Below are positions 1-6,209 of a DNA stretch of 7,974 nt, piece after piece (position 1 is the first letter of the stretch; every line of letters begins with the position of its first letter). Source of the DNA: a bacterium (GTDB taxonomy: Bacteria; UBA8248); contig JAQBZT010000131.1 in the NCBI GenBank assembly GCA_027622355.1, forward strand, positions 1 to 7,974. Direction: 5' to 3'. The notes below the pieces were generated by a model. It saw nothing but the letters and a program-made list of their open reading frames with translations, was not told the origin of the DNA and searched no databases. The translations under genes were made by a program, and so were the position numbers.

Positions 1-59
1 GGGCCGGCGGTCGGGGGCGGTTCGTATTCAAGTTTTGTCATACAGGGGGTGCGCGGAAG

Positions 60-521
60 ATGGAGCAGGCCATTTTTGGAGCGGGTTGTTTCTGGGGGGT
101 GGAAGCGGCCTTCCGCAAGGTGGAGGGCGTATCCAGGACGGCGGTGGGCTACTCGGGCGGTATCGCCGATGACCCCAACTACAAGCAGGTCTGCTCGGGC
201 GCGACGGGACACGCCGAGGCGGTCCTGGTGGAGTTCGAGCCGGAGCAGGTGGGCTACGAGGATCTCCTGGAAATCTTCTGGGGCCTGCACGATCCGACCC
301 AGTTCAACCGCCAGGGTCCCGACGTCGGCACCCAGTACCGCTCGGCGATCTTCTATCTCTCGCCCGAACAGCAAAAGGCGGCGAGCGCATCGAAGAAAGC
401 GCTGGAGGAGTCCGGCCGCTTTTCACGCCCCATCGTTACGGAGATTACGCCCGCCTCTGAATTTTGGATGGCGGAGGACTATCACCAGCAGTACTTTGAG
501 AAGATGGGGGTGTTTCACTAG
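60..521 (+). CDS. msrA: Peptide-methionine (S)-S-oxide reductase MsrA
   Basis: This cytoplasmic repair enzyme reduces the S-epimer of methionine sulfoxide, free or in proteins, usually with thioredoxin as electron donor. The 153-aa product carries the family signature GCFWG at residues 9-13, with the catalytic Cys at 10. It also has the conserved block VCSGATGHAE (44-53), the NRQGPDVGTQYRSAIFY segment (about 83-99) and AEDYHQQYFEK near the C terminus. The length is at the short end for the family. The protein stops at GVFH, where many relatives continue into a Gly-Tyr-Cys tail, so the only other cysteine is Cys45. The ATG at 60 was chosen because the conserved N terminus begins there. AGGGGG at 44-49 is a distant ribosome site and GGAAG abuts the start. 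The gene faces the tRNA gene with an 11-bp gap and shows no clear terminator. Family assignment is secure. Confidence 0.96.
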   Translation: MEQAIFGAGCFWGVEAAFRKVEGVSRTAVGYSGGIADDPNYKQVCSGATGHAEAVLVEFEPEQVGYEDLLEIFWGLHDPTQFNRQGPDVGTQYRSAIFYLSPEQQKAASASKKALEESGRFSRPIVTEITPASEFWMAEDYHQQYFEKMGVFH

Positions 522-532
522 GAGGCACCGCC

Positions 533-607
533 TGGTAGCCCCAACGGGAATTGAACCCGTGTTTCCGGCTTGAGAGGCCGGCGTCCTAACCGCTAGACGA
601 TGGGGCC
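533..607 (-). tRNA. tRNA-Glu (anticodon CUC), CCA encoded
   Basis: The reverse complement folds into a full 75-nt cloverleaf. The acceptor stem GGCCCCA/UGGGGCU is followed by discriminator A and an encoded CCA. The D-arm stem is GUCU/GGAC, with a final U-G pair. The anticodon stem CCGGC/GCCGG encloses the loop CUCUCAA, giving anticodon CUC. There is a 4-nt variable region, and the T-arm is ACGGG/CCCGU with loop TTCAATT. Glutamate identity follows from the anticodon and general resemblance to bacterial tRNA-Glu. The first acceptor pair is G1-U72, a wobble, instead of the usual G-C. The gene has its own promoter about 50 bp upstream. No U-rich hairpin lies downstream before msrA, so the 3' end is probably set by processing or factor-dependent termination. 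Confidence 0.96.
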
Positions 608-657
608 GAGCGGTGCATGATGCAGGAGGCAAGGGATTTTCTCCCCAGAACGGGCCG

Positions 658-686
658 ACTATAGCTTTCGCCACCGGTGGCGTCAA
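658..686 (-). promoter_or_regulatory. sigma70-type promoter for tRNA-Glu
   Basis: On the minus strand there is a -35 hexamer TTGACG (681-686), a 17-bp spacer and a -10 hexamer TATAGT (658-663). Each hexamer matches consensus at five of six positions. Predicted transcription starts near 651, about 44 nt before the mature tRNA, which fits a processed 5' leader. The spacer contains the 14-bp perfect palindrome CGCCACCGGTGGCG (669-682), which overlaps the edge of the -35 box. Confidence 0.75.
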
Positions 687-699
687 CCCGGATTTCCGT

Positions 700-776
700 C
701 GAGCCAAGTCTCATGTATTTTCTGGATATTTTATCTTAAGTCATTGTATTTAATTTATTTTACCTCAAAAATTTGA
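700..776. promoter_or_regulatory. AT-rich control region upstream of the ZIP genes
   Basis: This stretch is strongly AT-rich, unlike its GC-rich surroundings, and sits between the divergent tRNA promoter and the first ZIP gene. It has TATTT and TTATTT runs but no convincing spaced pair of -35 and -10 hexamers. A short dyad, TCAAA-AA-TTTGA, lies at 765-776. It probably holds the ZIP promoter, or acts as a tRNA upstream element read from the other strand. No Fur or Zur consensus was recognised. Confidence 0.4.
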
Positions 777-805
777 ATCCCCCTCTGGCCCTCCGGGAGC
801 GAAGA

Positions 806-1564
806 TTGGCGAGTCCTCCTGATGCCGTTTTGACCGTTCTTCTCTATTCCTCACTGGCCGCCCTCGTGGCGGCGGCGGGCGTGCTTCCGTTCGCGGTCCG
901 GGCCCAGGTGCCCATGCGCTGGCTCGGGTGCGCCTATGCGCTGGCCTCGGGCTTCATGCTGGGGGCCGCCTATATCCTCATGGCCGAGGGTCTCCGCTCG
1001 ATGGCCACCCTGCCCACGATTCTGGGCGCCGGCCTGGGGGTGGGCTACACCTTCTGGATGCACTCCTACTCGGGGACGGGGGAGATCGAGACGCTGCCGG
1101 ATGAAGCCGTAGGCGCCATCGAGGGCTACAAGCTGATACTTCTCTCCGCGCTTCACTCGGCCTCCGAGGGCGTGGCCATCGGGGTGGGCATGGCGGTGAG
1201 CCTGCGGCTGGGGATTTTCCTGGCCCTCGCCCTCGCGGTGCACAACATCGCCGAGGCGATGGGGTTGACGGCGGCCCTGCGGCTGCGCCGCGTATCGCTC
1301 AAGGAATCGGCGGGCCTTTGCATCATTTCCGATGTGCCGATGGTGATGATGGCGATCGTCGCCTATGCGATCGTCGCGGCGGCCCCGTTTTTGCTTCCCT
1401 GGGTGCTCGGCCTCTCGGCCGGCGCCCTGATGTACCTCGTCCTGACGGAGCTGCTTCCCGCCAGCTACCACCAGGCGGGGAGCGGGCGCGTCGCCGTGCT
1501 GGTGAGCCTCTCGGCGGGCGGCATCGTCATGGCGGAAGGTTTGCTGGGCATGCTGGTTCGATAG
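806..1564 (+). CDS. ZIP-family metal transporter-like membrane protein (degenerate copy)
   Basis: This is an integral membrane protein of the ZIP (ZupT/Slc39) divalent-metal transporter family. With the TTG start at 806 it is 252 aa. That start is preferred because GGGAG (795-799) lies 6 nt upstream. An in-frame TTG at 773 would add 11 residues but has no ribosome site. Hydrophobic helices run the length of the chain. The TM4-type metal motif is HSASEG (117-122) and the TM5-type motif is HNIAEA (146-151). In ZupT-like proteins both motifs usually read HN-x-PEG, so this copy has lost the Asn in TM4 and the Pro and Gly in TM5, while the His and Glu residues remain. The segment before TM4 (about 91-108) is a short acidic loop, not a His-rich one. 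It lies 11 bp upstream of a second ZIP gene and is almost certainly cotranscribed with it. Substrate and direction are unknown. Confidence 0.82.
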   Translation: MASPPDAVLTVLLYSSLAALVAAAGVLPFAVRAQVPMRWLGCAYALASGFMLGAAYILMAEGLRSMATLPTILGAGLGVGYTFWMHSYSGTGEIETLPDEAVGAIEGYKLILLSALHSASEGVAIGVGMAVSLRLGIFLALALAVHNIAEAMGLTAALRLRRVSLKESAGLCIISDVPMVMMAIVAYAIVAAAPFLLPWVLGLSAGALMYLVLTELLPASYHQAGSGRVAVLVSLSAGGIVMAEGLLGMLVR

Positions 1565-1575
1565 GGGGCATTCAG

Positions 1576-2304
1576 GTGACACCGGTTCTTCTGGTCTTTT
1601 TCTACGGCGCGATCACCGCCCTGGCCACCGGCCTGGGGGCGCTGCCCTTCCTTTTCGTCCGGCAGGTCTCCTACCGGATGGTCGCCTTCGCGAACGCATC
1701 GGCGGCGGGGCTGATGCTGGGCGCGAGCTTCGGCCTCATCCTCGAGGGGACGGGCCACGGCGCGACGCAGACGCTCATCGGGGGCGCGGCGGGGGTTTTG
1801 TTCATCTCCATCGCCCACCACTTCCTCCACGATCTGGACGTGGGATTCGGGAAGCTCCGCGGCGCGGGCGCCCGCCAGATCGTCCTCATCATCGCGGTGA
1901 TGACGGTACATTCGTTTTCCGAGGGGGTGGCGGTCGGAGTGGCCTTCGGCGGCGGGCAGCGGCTGGCGGCCCTCATCACCATCGCCATCGCCGTCCACAA
2001 CATCCCCGAGGGGCTGGCGATCAGCGCGGTGATGCGCCCGAAAGGATCTTCCGTTCTCTCGTGCGCCCTCTGGAGCGTTTTTTCCTCACTGCCCCAGCCC
2101 CTCATGGCAGTGCCCGCCTTTTTGTTCGTCGAGGCGTTCCGGCCCGTGCTGCCCTACGGCCTGGGCTTCGCCGCGGGCGCGATGGTCTTCATGGTCTTTC
2201 TCGAGCTTTTGCCCGAGGCCTACGAAAAGGCGAGCCGCCCCGCCGTCGGCCTCATCGTCAGCCTGACGCTCGGGCTCATGATCCTCTTTCAGCGCTACAT
2301 CTGA
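1576..2304 (+). CDS. ZIP-family divalent metal transporter
   Basis: This 242-aa polytopic membrane protein of the ZIP family is likely to move zinc or a related divalent cation across the inner membrane. The GTG start at 1576 is chosen because AGGGGG (1563-1568) sits 7 nt upstream and the N terminus then aligns with that of the preceding paralogue (LLVFFYGAITALATGLGALP against LLYSSLAALVAAAGVLP). A longer reading with an ATG at 1318 would run through the upstream gene and is rejected. Motifs are HSFSEG (112-117, TM4) and the canonical HNIPEG (141-146, TM5), with FLELLPEA (208-215) in a late helix. A His-containing loop AHHFLHDLD (80-88) may contribute to metal handling. It keeps the canonical TM5 site that its neighbour has lost, so it is the better candidate for the transporting subunit. 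Confidence 0.88.
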   Translation: MTPVLLVFFYGAITALATGLGALPFLFVRQVSYRMVAFANASAAGLMLGASFGLILEGTGHGATQTLIGGAAGVLFISIAHHFLHDLDVGFGKLRGAGARQIVLIIAVMTVHSFSEGVAVGVAFGGGQRLAALITIAIAVHNIPEGLAISAVMRPKGSSVLSCALWSVFSSLPQPLMAVPAFLFVEAFRPVLPYGLGFAAGAMVFMVFLELLPEAYEKASRPAVGLIVSLTLGLMILFQRYI

Positions 2305-2341
2305 ACACGACTCGGTAATGGGTCAGTTTGCTTGTATTTCT

Positions 2342-2423
2342 TGTCATTCCGAGCGCCGGAGGCGCGAGGAATCTGCTTTTCCACAAGCAGATTCCTCGGT
2401 CGCTACGCTCCTTCGGAATGACA
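2342..2423. repeat. 82-bp imperfect palindromic intergenic repeat element
   Basis: The ends are perfect 11-bp inverted repeats, TGTCATTCCGA (2342-2352) and TCGGAATGACA (2413-2423). The core is a perfect 14-bp stem, CGAGGAATCTGCTT (2365-2378) with its complement (2385-2398), closed by a 6-nt loop. Between these, the two arms differ. The left arm holds its own mini-hairpin GCGCC-GGA-GGCGC (2353-2365), while the right arm reads GGTCGCTACGCTCCT. From memory, TCATTCCGAG...GAGGAATCTGC elements are dispersed repeats in many bacterial genomes and are often mis-annotated as small proteins. It lies between convergent genes, where it may protect 3' ends or slow transcription, but no U-tract follows, so it is not a standard intrinsic terminator. 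No target-site duplication is apparent. Confidence 0.85.
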
Positions 2424-2427
2424 CCGC

Positions 2428-2450
2428 GGGTCCATTGTGCAAATAGACCC
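2428..2450. repeat. Short inverted repeat after the palindromic element
   Basis: GGGTC (2428-2432) pairs with GACCC (2446-2450) across a 13-nt loop, just beyond the stop codon of the minus-strand MDR gene. It has no U-tract on either strand. It may be part of a 3' end structure or chance. Confidence 0.3.
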
Positions 2451-2458
2451 ACTGCCCG

Positions 2459-3457
2459 CTACGCCTCCCGCGTGATGATGACCTTGCCGAGCTGCTTTCC
2501 CTCGTCCACGTAGCGGATGGCCTCCTGATAGCGGGAGAGGGGAAAGGTCCGGTCGATGTGGGCGCGGATCCTCCCGCTCTCGGCGAGGGACATCGCCGCC
2601 TCGAACTCTTCGGGTCGCGCCATCGTGGAGCCGAGGAGGGAGGCCTGCTTGAAGAAGAGCACCCGCAGGTTGATGCCGTCCACGATCTGTCCCGAGCTGC
2701 CGCCCACGAAGGCGATCCGCCCGTTCTGGGCGAGGCACTCGATGCTCAGGGGGAACGTGGCGGTCCCCACGTTGTCGATGACGACATCGGCGCCGCGCCC
2801 CCCGGTGGCCGCCTTCACCGCCTCGGCGACGTTCTCCTCGCGGTAGTTGATTCCGATCTCGGCGCCGAACGCGCGGGCGAGCTCGAGCTTGCGCGGCTCC
2901 GAGGAGGTGACGATGACCCGGGCGCCGGAGATGACGGCGAGCTGCAAGCCGAAGAGGTTCACGCCGCCCCCGATGCCGTGGATGAGCACGGTTTCGCCGG
3001 GGCCGACCTCGGCGCGGGTGACGACCTGGCGGTAGGCGGTGCAGAGGGCGAGGGGAAAGGCGGCGGCATCCTCGAAGGACATCCGGGCGGGCTTGGGGCG
3101 CAAGTTCGCCGCGGCGAGAACGATGCACTCGGCGTGCGTGCCCTCGCAGCCGGCGCCGACGATGCCGAAGCCCGGCCGGGTCGGATCGCCGAGGTTCGGG
3201 TTGATGATGACCTCGTCCCCTTCCTTGAGCGAGACGCCATCGCCGGCGGCCTCGATCACCCCCGCGCCGTCCGCCCCCATGGTGTGGGGTTTCGGGTGCT
3301 GCACCATCCCGGGGGTGCACTGGTAGATGTCGGTGTGGTTGATGCCCGAGGCCCGGAGCCGGACGCGTGCCTCGCCGGGCCCGGGTTCGGGGGTGGGAAC
3401 TTCGCCGTACTTCAGACCTTCGATTCCGTCGCTGCCTTGTACTGTGATGGCTTTCAT
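2459..3457 (-). CDS. Zinc-free MDR-superfamily NAD(P)H:quinone/enone oxidoreductase
   Basis: This 332-aa cytoplasmic reductase belongs to the medium-chain dehydrogenase/reductase superfamily and is closest in style to quinone oxidoreductases. The N-terminal GroES-like domain starts MKAITVQG, and the catalytic-domain motif GINHTDIY (38-45) stands where zinc ADHs have a Cys. GADGAG (61-66) replaces GHE, so the catalytic zinc ligands are missing. The four-cysteine structural zinc loop is also absent. The Rossmann loop is GIGGGVNLFG (161-170), followed by VTSSEPRK (183-190), where Ser instead of an acidic residue is compatible with NADPH. The ATG at 3457 is preferred over upstream in-frame starts because GGGAG lies 5 nt before it and the upstream reading is low-complexity Arg/Ser. 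It is the last gene of the operon, 28 bp after the flavoprotein gene. The substrate is unknown; the family reduces quinones or activated enones, including enoyl-CoA-like compounds. Confidence 0.9.
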   Translation of the reverse strand: MKAITVQGSDGIEGLKYGEVPTPEPGPGEARVRLRASGINHTDIYQCTPGMVQHPKPHTMGADGAGVIEAAGDGVSLKEGDEVIINPNLGDPTRPGFGIVGAGCEGTHAECIVLAAANLRPKPARMSFEDAAAFPLALCTAYRQVVTRAEVGPGETVLIHGIGGGVNLFGLQLAVISGARVIVTSSEPRKLELARAFGAEIGINYREENVAEAVKAATGGRGADVVIDNVGTATFPLSIECLAQNGRIAFVGGSSGQIVDGINLRVLFFKQASLLGSTMARPEEFEAAMSLAESGRIRAHIDRTFPLSRYQEAIRYVDEGKQLGKVIITREA

Positions 3458-3485
3458 GGGGACTCCCTCAAAAGATGATGATTGA

Positions 3486-4589
3486 TCAGACGAATCTTTT
3501 CGGGTCAAAGGGCGCCGGATCGAAGGGCGGCGGCGCGCCGCAGATGAGCGCGGCGGCGAGCTCGACGCTCGCCGGTGCCGGCCCGATGCCCGATGGGCCA
3601 TGGCCGGTGCAGAAGAAAAGCCCCTCCAGCGCGCCCGCCCCGATGGCGGGGAGGCCGTCGGCGCAGAAGGGGCGGAAGCCGGTCCACATCTCGGAGATGG
3701 CGAGATTTTCGATGGCGGGGATCACCGCCATCCCGGCGGAAAAAAGCCAGGAGAGCCCGCCCACCGTGTGGCGGGGGTCCTCGCCCGCAAACTCGCGGGT
3801 GGCGCCGATGATGAGTCTTCCGTCCGTCCGGGGGACGAAGTAGGGATCGTTGTTCGTCAGGAGAACGTGGCGCAGGGAGATGGCGCGCGCATCGAGGGCG
3901 AAGATCTGCCCCTTTTGCGGCGTGACGGGCAGGCGCGGCAGGGCGCCCGCGATGGCGGGGCTGCCGGTTCCGGCGCAGATGACGGCGCTCTCCGCCGCGA
4001 TCGTCTCCTCCTGGATGCGGAGCCCGCGAAAGCGCCCTCCCTCCGCGATCACCTCGCGGACGAGCGCCCCCGTGCGGATGGCGACGCCCTGCCTGCGGCA
4101 GGCGATCTCCAGCGCCTGGGCCAGCCGCCGGGTGTCCACGCTTCCTCCCTCGAGAAGAAGGGCGCCTGTGAGGGCGGGGGAGAGGGCGGGTTCGGCCCCG
4201 CGCAGCTCGTCTGCGGAGAGCCACTCGGTCTTTCCCCATTTCTTCCGGGCCGGATCGCTCTGAAGCTGCGCCGCTTCCCTTTCAGTGAGGGCGAGGAGCA
4301 GCGCCCCGCTCTCGCGGTACTCGGGGTCCAGCCCGCTCTCCTCGTTGATCGCGGCCGCCAGCTCCGGCCAGCGGGCTGATGACCTCTCCCGAAGGAGCAG
4401 GCCCGCCTCCCCGCCGCGCTCGGCCACCCCGCTCGTCCCGAAGCGCGAGATGATGCCCGCGGAGGCCCATGTCGCGCCCCCGCCCGGACGATCCTTTTCC
4501 AGGAGGGTGACCTTGCGGCCCGAACGGGCCAGCTCCCGGGCGATGAGCAGCCCGATCACCCCTCCGCCGACGACCAGGGTGTCCGTCAT
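3486..4589 (-). CDS. FAD-dependent oxidoreductase, glycine oxidase (ThiO)/D-amino-acid oxidase family
   Basis: This 367-aa flavoprotein has the DAO/GR2 fold. The N terminus has the dinucleotide motif VGGGVIG (7-13) and the ribose-binding acidic residue in LLEKD (29-33), followed by GGGATWASAGII (36-47), typical of DAO-like enzymes. The segment YFVPRTDGRLIIGAT (250-264) and the C-terminal FAD signature MWTGFRPFCADGLPAIG (301-317), then TGHGPSGIGPAPA (328-340), match the glycine oxidase/ThiO layout. Length is normal for the family. These enzymes oxidise a primary or secondary amine of an amino acid to an imine, passing electrons to O2 or a carrier. No thiazole-synthesis gene is nearby, so a role in thiamine synthesis is not supported and the symbol thiO is withheld. 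The ATG at 4589 is preceded by GGGGAGAAA. It is the middle gene of the operon, 82 bp downstream of the thiolase gene. Confidence 0.9.
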   Translation of the reverse strand: MTDTLVVGGGVIGLLIARELARSGRKVTLLEKDRPGGGATWASAGIISRFGTSGVAERGGEAGLLLRERSSARWPELAAAINEESGLDPEYRESGALLLALTEREAAQLQSDPARKKWGKTEWLSADELRGAEPALSPALTGALLLEGGSVDTRRLAQALEIACRRQGVAIRTGALVREVIAEGGRFRGLRIQEETIAAESAVICAGTGSPAIAGALPRLPVTPQKGQIFALDARAISLRHVLLTNNDPYFVPRTDGRLIIGATREFAGEDPRHTVGGLSWLFSAGMAVIPAIENLAISEMWTGFRPFCADGLPAIGAGALEGLFFCTGHGPSGIGPAPASVELAAALICGAPPPFDPAPFDPKRFV

Positions 4590-4671
4590 TTTCTCCCCGT
4601 TTTTGTTGCTGTTCCTTGCCGAGACCTTACGGTTTTTGGATGAAAAATTCCATCAGGGAGTGAAGGTTGAT

Positions 4672-6099
4672 CTATTCGGCGAAGAGCCCGTCCGGGCGCT
4701 GCACGAGCCCGATCTCCTCCCCCGGCGCGAGCGCCCTCGCCGCGCGGACGAGCACCGTCCGCCGGCCGTGTTCGGCCTCGCCTTCGGCCAGGCCGAAATA
4801 AAGGGGCGGGTCGAATCCCGCCGGCGGGGTGTGGAGGGTGGTGGCCGCGCGGATGACGCCCCGCCGCGGAGGGGGCGCGCCGATGGGGACCCAGCCTTGC
4901 GCGGCCGAGGCGTCCTCCGGCGGGGGCGGGGTGTCCTCCGGCGGGGGGGCGTCCTCGCTCTCGATGATGGTGACCAGGTTGTTGGTGGCGAGACCGCCCA
5001 TGCTCAGGGCGATGCCCCGGCGGGGCGGCTGGCCCGCCCGGATGCCGTCCCGGCCCAGCTGCCGGTGCAGTTCGACCACCTGCGCCAGCCCGGATGCGCC
5101 GATGGGGTGTCCCCGCGAGATCAGGCCGCCCGAGGCGTTGACGGGCAGCGCGCCTCCGATCTCAATCCTTCCCGACCGCAGGGCGTCTCCGTAGCCGCCG
5201 GGAGGAAACAGGCCGAGGTCCTCGGCGGAGAATATCTCGATGACGGTGAAGGCGTCGTGCACTTCGGCGATGTCCATGTCGCCGGGACCGGCCCCGGCCA
5301 TGCGGTAGGCGGCCCGGGCCGCGCGGCGGTTCGCCTCGAAGGAGATCATGGAGCGGCGGCGCGAGAGCGCCTGGGTGTCGGTGGCATGGCCCAGACCCGC
5401 GATCCGGTGCGGCGCCCGGCGCGATGTCAGGAGCATCGCGGTCGCCCCGTCCGATATCGGGCCGCAGTCGAACAGGCGCAGCGGCGTGGAAACGAAGCGG
5501 CTCGCCGCATGGTGTGCCAGGGTGATTGGCCGGCGGAACTGGGCATACGGGTTGTGGGCGCCGTTTCCCCTGTTCTTGACCGCGATGCGGCCCCTGAGGT
5601 CTTCCCACTCGGCATCGCCGATGCCGCGCTGCCGGCGGTAGTACTCGGAGACGAGCGCGGCCAGCGCGACCATCGTGGCGCCCATCTGGCGCTCGGAGCG
5701 GTCGATCATCCGGGCGAGGCGGGCGGTGACGTCCGACGTGCTCTGTTGGCTCTCCTTCTCGCCCCCCAGAACCAGCACGGTTTCGTAGCGGCCGGAGAGG
5801 ATCGCGAGGCAGGCGCTCTGGAGGGCGGCGGCCCCTGTGGAGGATGCGGTCTCGACCCGCCAGGCGGCGGCGCCGGTCAGCCCCAGATGATCGGCGATGA
5901 GGCTGGCGGAGTTTCCCTCGTCGAGGAATTCCGCGGGATTGAGCATGCCGACCACGACGGAGTCCACGTCCTCGCGGGTGATGCCGTGCGGGCGCGCTTC
6001 ATCGAAGGCTTCGGCGGCCGCCTCTTCCATGAGCAGCTGCATGCGCTCGGCCCGTTTTCCGAAGCGCGTCATGCCGCCGCCCGCGATGAATATTCCCAT
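4672..6099 (-). CDS. Thiolase-like protein fused to a DUF35-type OB-fold domain
   Basis: The first ~380 of 475 residues form a non-canonical thiolase fold of the SCPx/lipid-transfer type. It has VNASGGLISRGHPIGASG (320-337, with the catalytic-type His331) and EVHDAF (279-284). The usual nucleophile motif, which reads A-C-A-S-G in SCPx enzymes, is A-S-S-T-G here (85-89), so Ser86 replaces the catalytic Cys. The late Cys position of degradative thiolases reads LSMGG (365-369), also without Cys. A Pro/Glu linker (about 383-400) leads to RRGVIRAATTLHTPPAGFDP (412-431) and a GLAEGE...LAPGEEIGLV region that resembles the OB domain of DUF35/acyl-CoA-associated proteins, without that family's N-terminal zinc ribbon. 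DUF35 proteins normally partner thiolases as separate chains, for example in steroid side-chain retro-aldolases. A C-C lyase/aldolase or a non-catalytic acyl-CoA-binding role is as likely as thiolysis. GGGAGG lies about 11 nt before the ATG. First gene of the operon. Confidence 0.88.
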   Translation of the reverse strand: MGIFIAGGGMTRFGKRAERMQLLMEEAAAEAFDEARPHGITREDVDSVVVGMLNPAEFLDEGNSASLIADHLGLTGAAAWRVETASSTGAAALQSACLAILSGRYETVLVLGGEKESQQSTSDVTARLARMIDRSERQMGATMVALAALVSEYYRRQRGIGDAEWEDLRGRIAVKNRGNGAHNPYAQFRRPITLAHHAASRFVSTPLRLFDCGPISDGATAMLLTSRRAPHRIAGLGHATDTQALSRRRSMISFEANRRAARAAYRMAGAGPGDMDIAEVHDAFTVIEIFSAEDLGLFPPGGYGDALRSGRIEIGGALPVNASGGLISRGHPIGASGLAQVVELHRQLGRDGIRAGQPPRRGIALSMGGLATNNLVTIIESEDAPPPEDTPPPPEDASAAQGWVPIGAPPPRRGVIRAATTLHTPPAGFDPPLYFGLAEGEAEHGRRTVLVRAARALAPGEEIGLVQRPDGLFAE

Positions 6100-6151
6100 G
6101 CAGTTTTCCGCCTCCCGGTTCGAATCTTTCGACTCACATCATTCGCCAAAA

Positions 6152-6180
6152 GTGGTACCCGTCGAAGGTGGGGGCGTCAA
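6152..6180 (-). promoter_or_regulatory. Candidate promoter of the thiolase operon
   Basis: The minus strand has TTGACG (6175-6180), a 17-bp spacer and TACCAC (6152-6157). The -35 box is strong but the -10 box matches only about half of consensus. The predicted start would give a leader of about 45 nt before the ATG at 6099. Activator help would be expected if it is real. Confidence 0.35.
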
Positions 6181-6209
6181 CCGAGTGGGCGCTTCAGGAG
6201 GAGGGGGGC

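Noticed and set aside
423..707. Minus-strand frame running through the tRNA gene
   Set aside because: It translates the tRNA and the antisense of msrA; not a protein gene.
1318..1575. Long N-terminal extension of the second ZIP protein from an ATG at 1318
   Set aside because: It overlaps the first ZIP gene in another frame and reads as Arg/Gly-rich low-complexity sequence. GTG 1576 has a good ribosome site and aligns with the paralogue's N terminus.
2342..2423. Palindromic element as a CRISPR repeat or intrinsic terminator
   Set aside because: There is only one copy and no spacers, so it is not CRISPR. Neither strand has a U-tract after the stem, so it is not a standard terminator.
2328..2513. 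61-codon reading frame across the palindromic repeat
   Set aside because: Most of it is the repeat element translated, a known source of spurious small proteins, and it runs into the 3' end of the MDR gene.
2558..3478. Long plus-strand frame antisense to the MDR gene
   Set aside because: It mirrors the real gene in GC-rich DNA, with Gly/Asp/Ala-rich sequence, no family motif and no ribosome site of note.
4590..4671. Separate promoter or small gene between the thiolase and flavoprotein genes
   Set aside because: No spaced hexamers, hairpin or coding frame was seen in these 82 bp, only the flavoprotein ribosome site.
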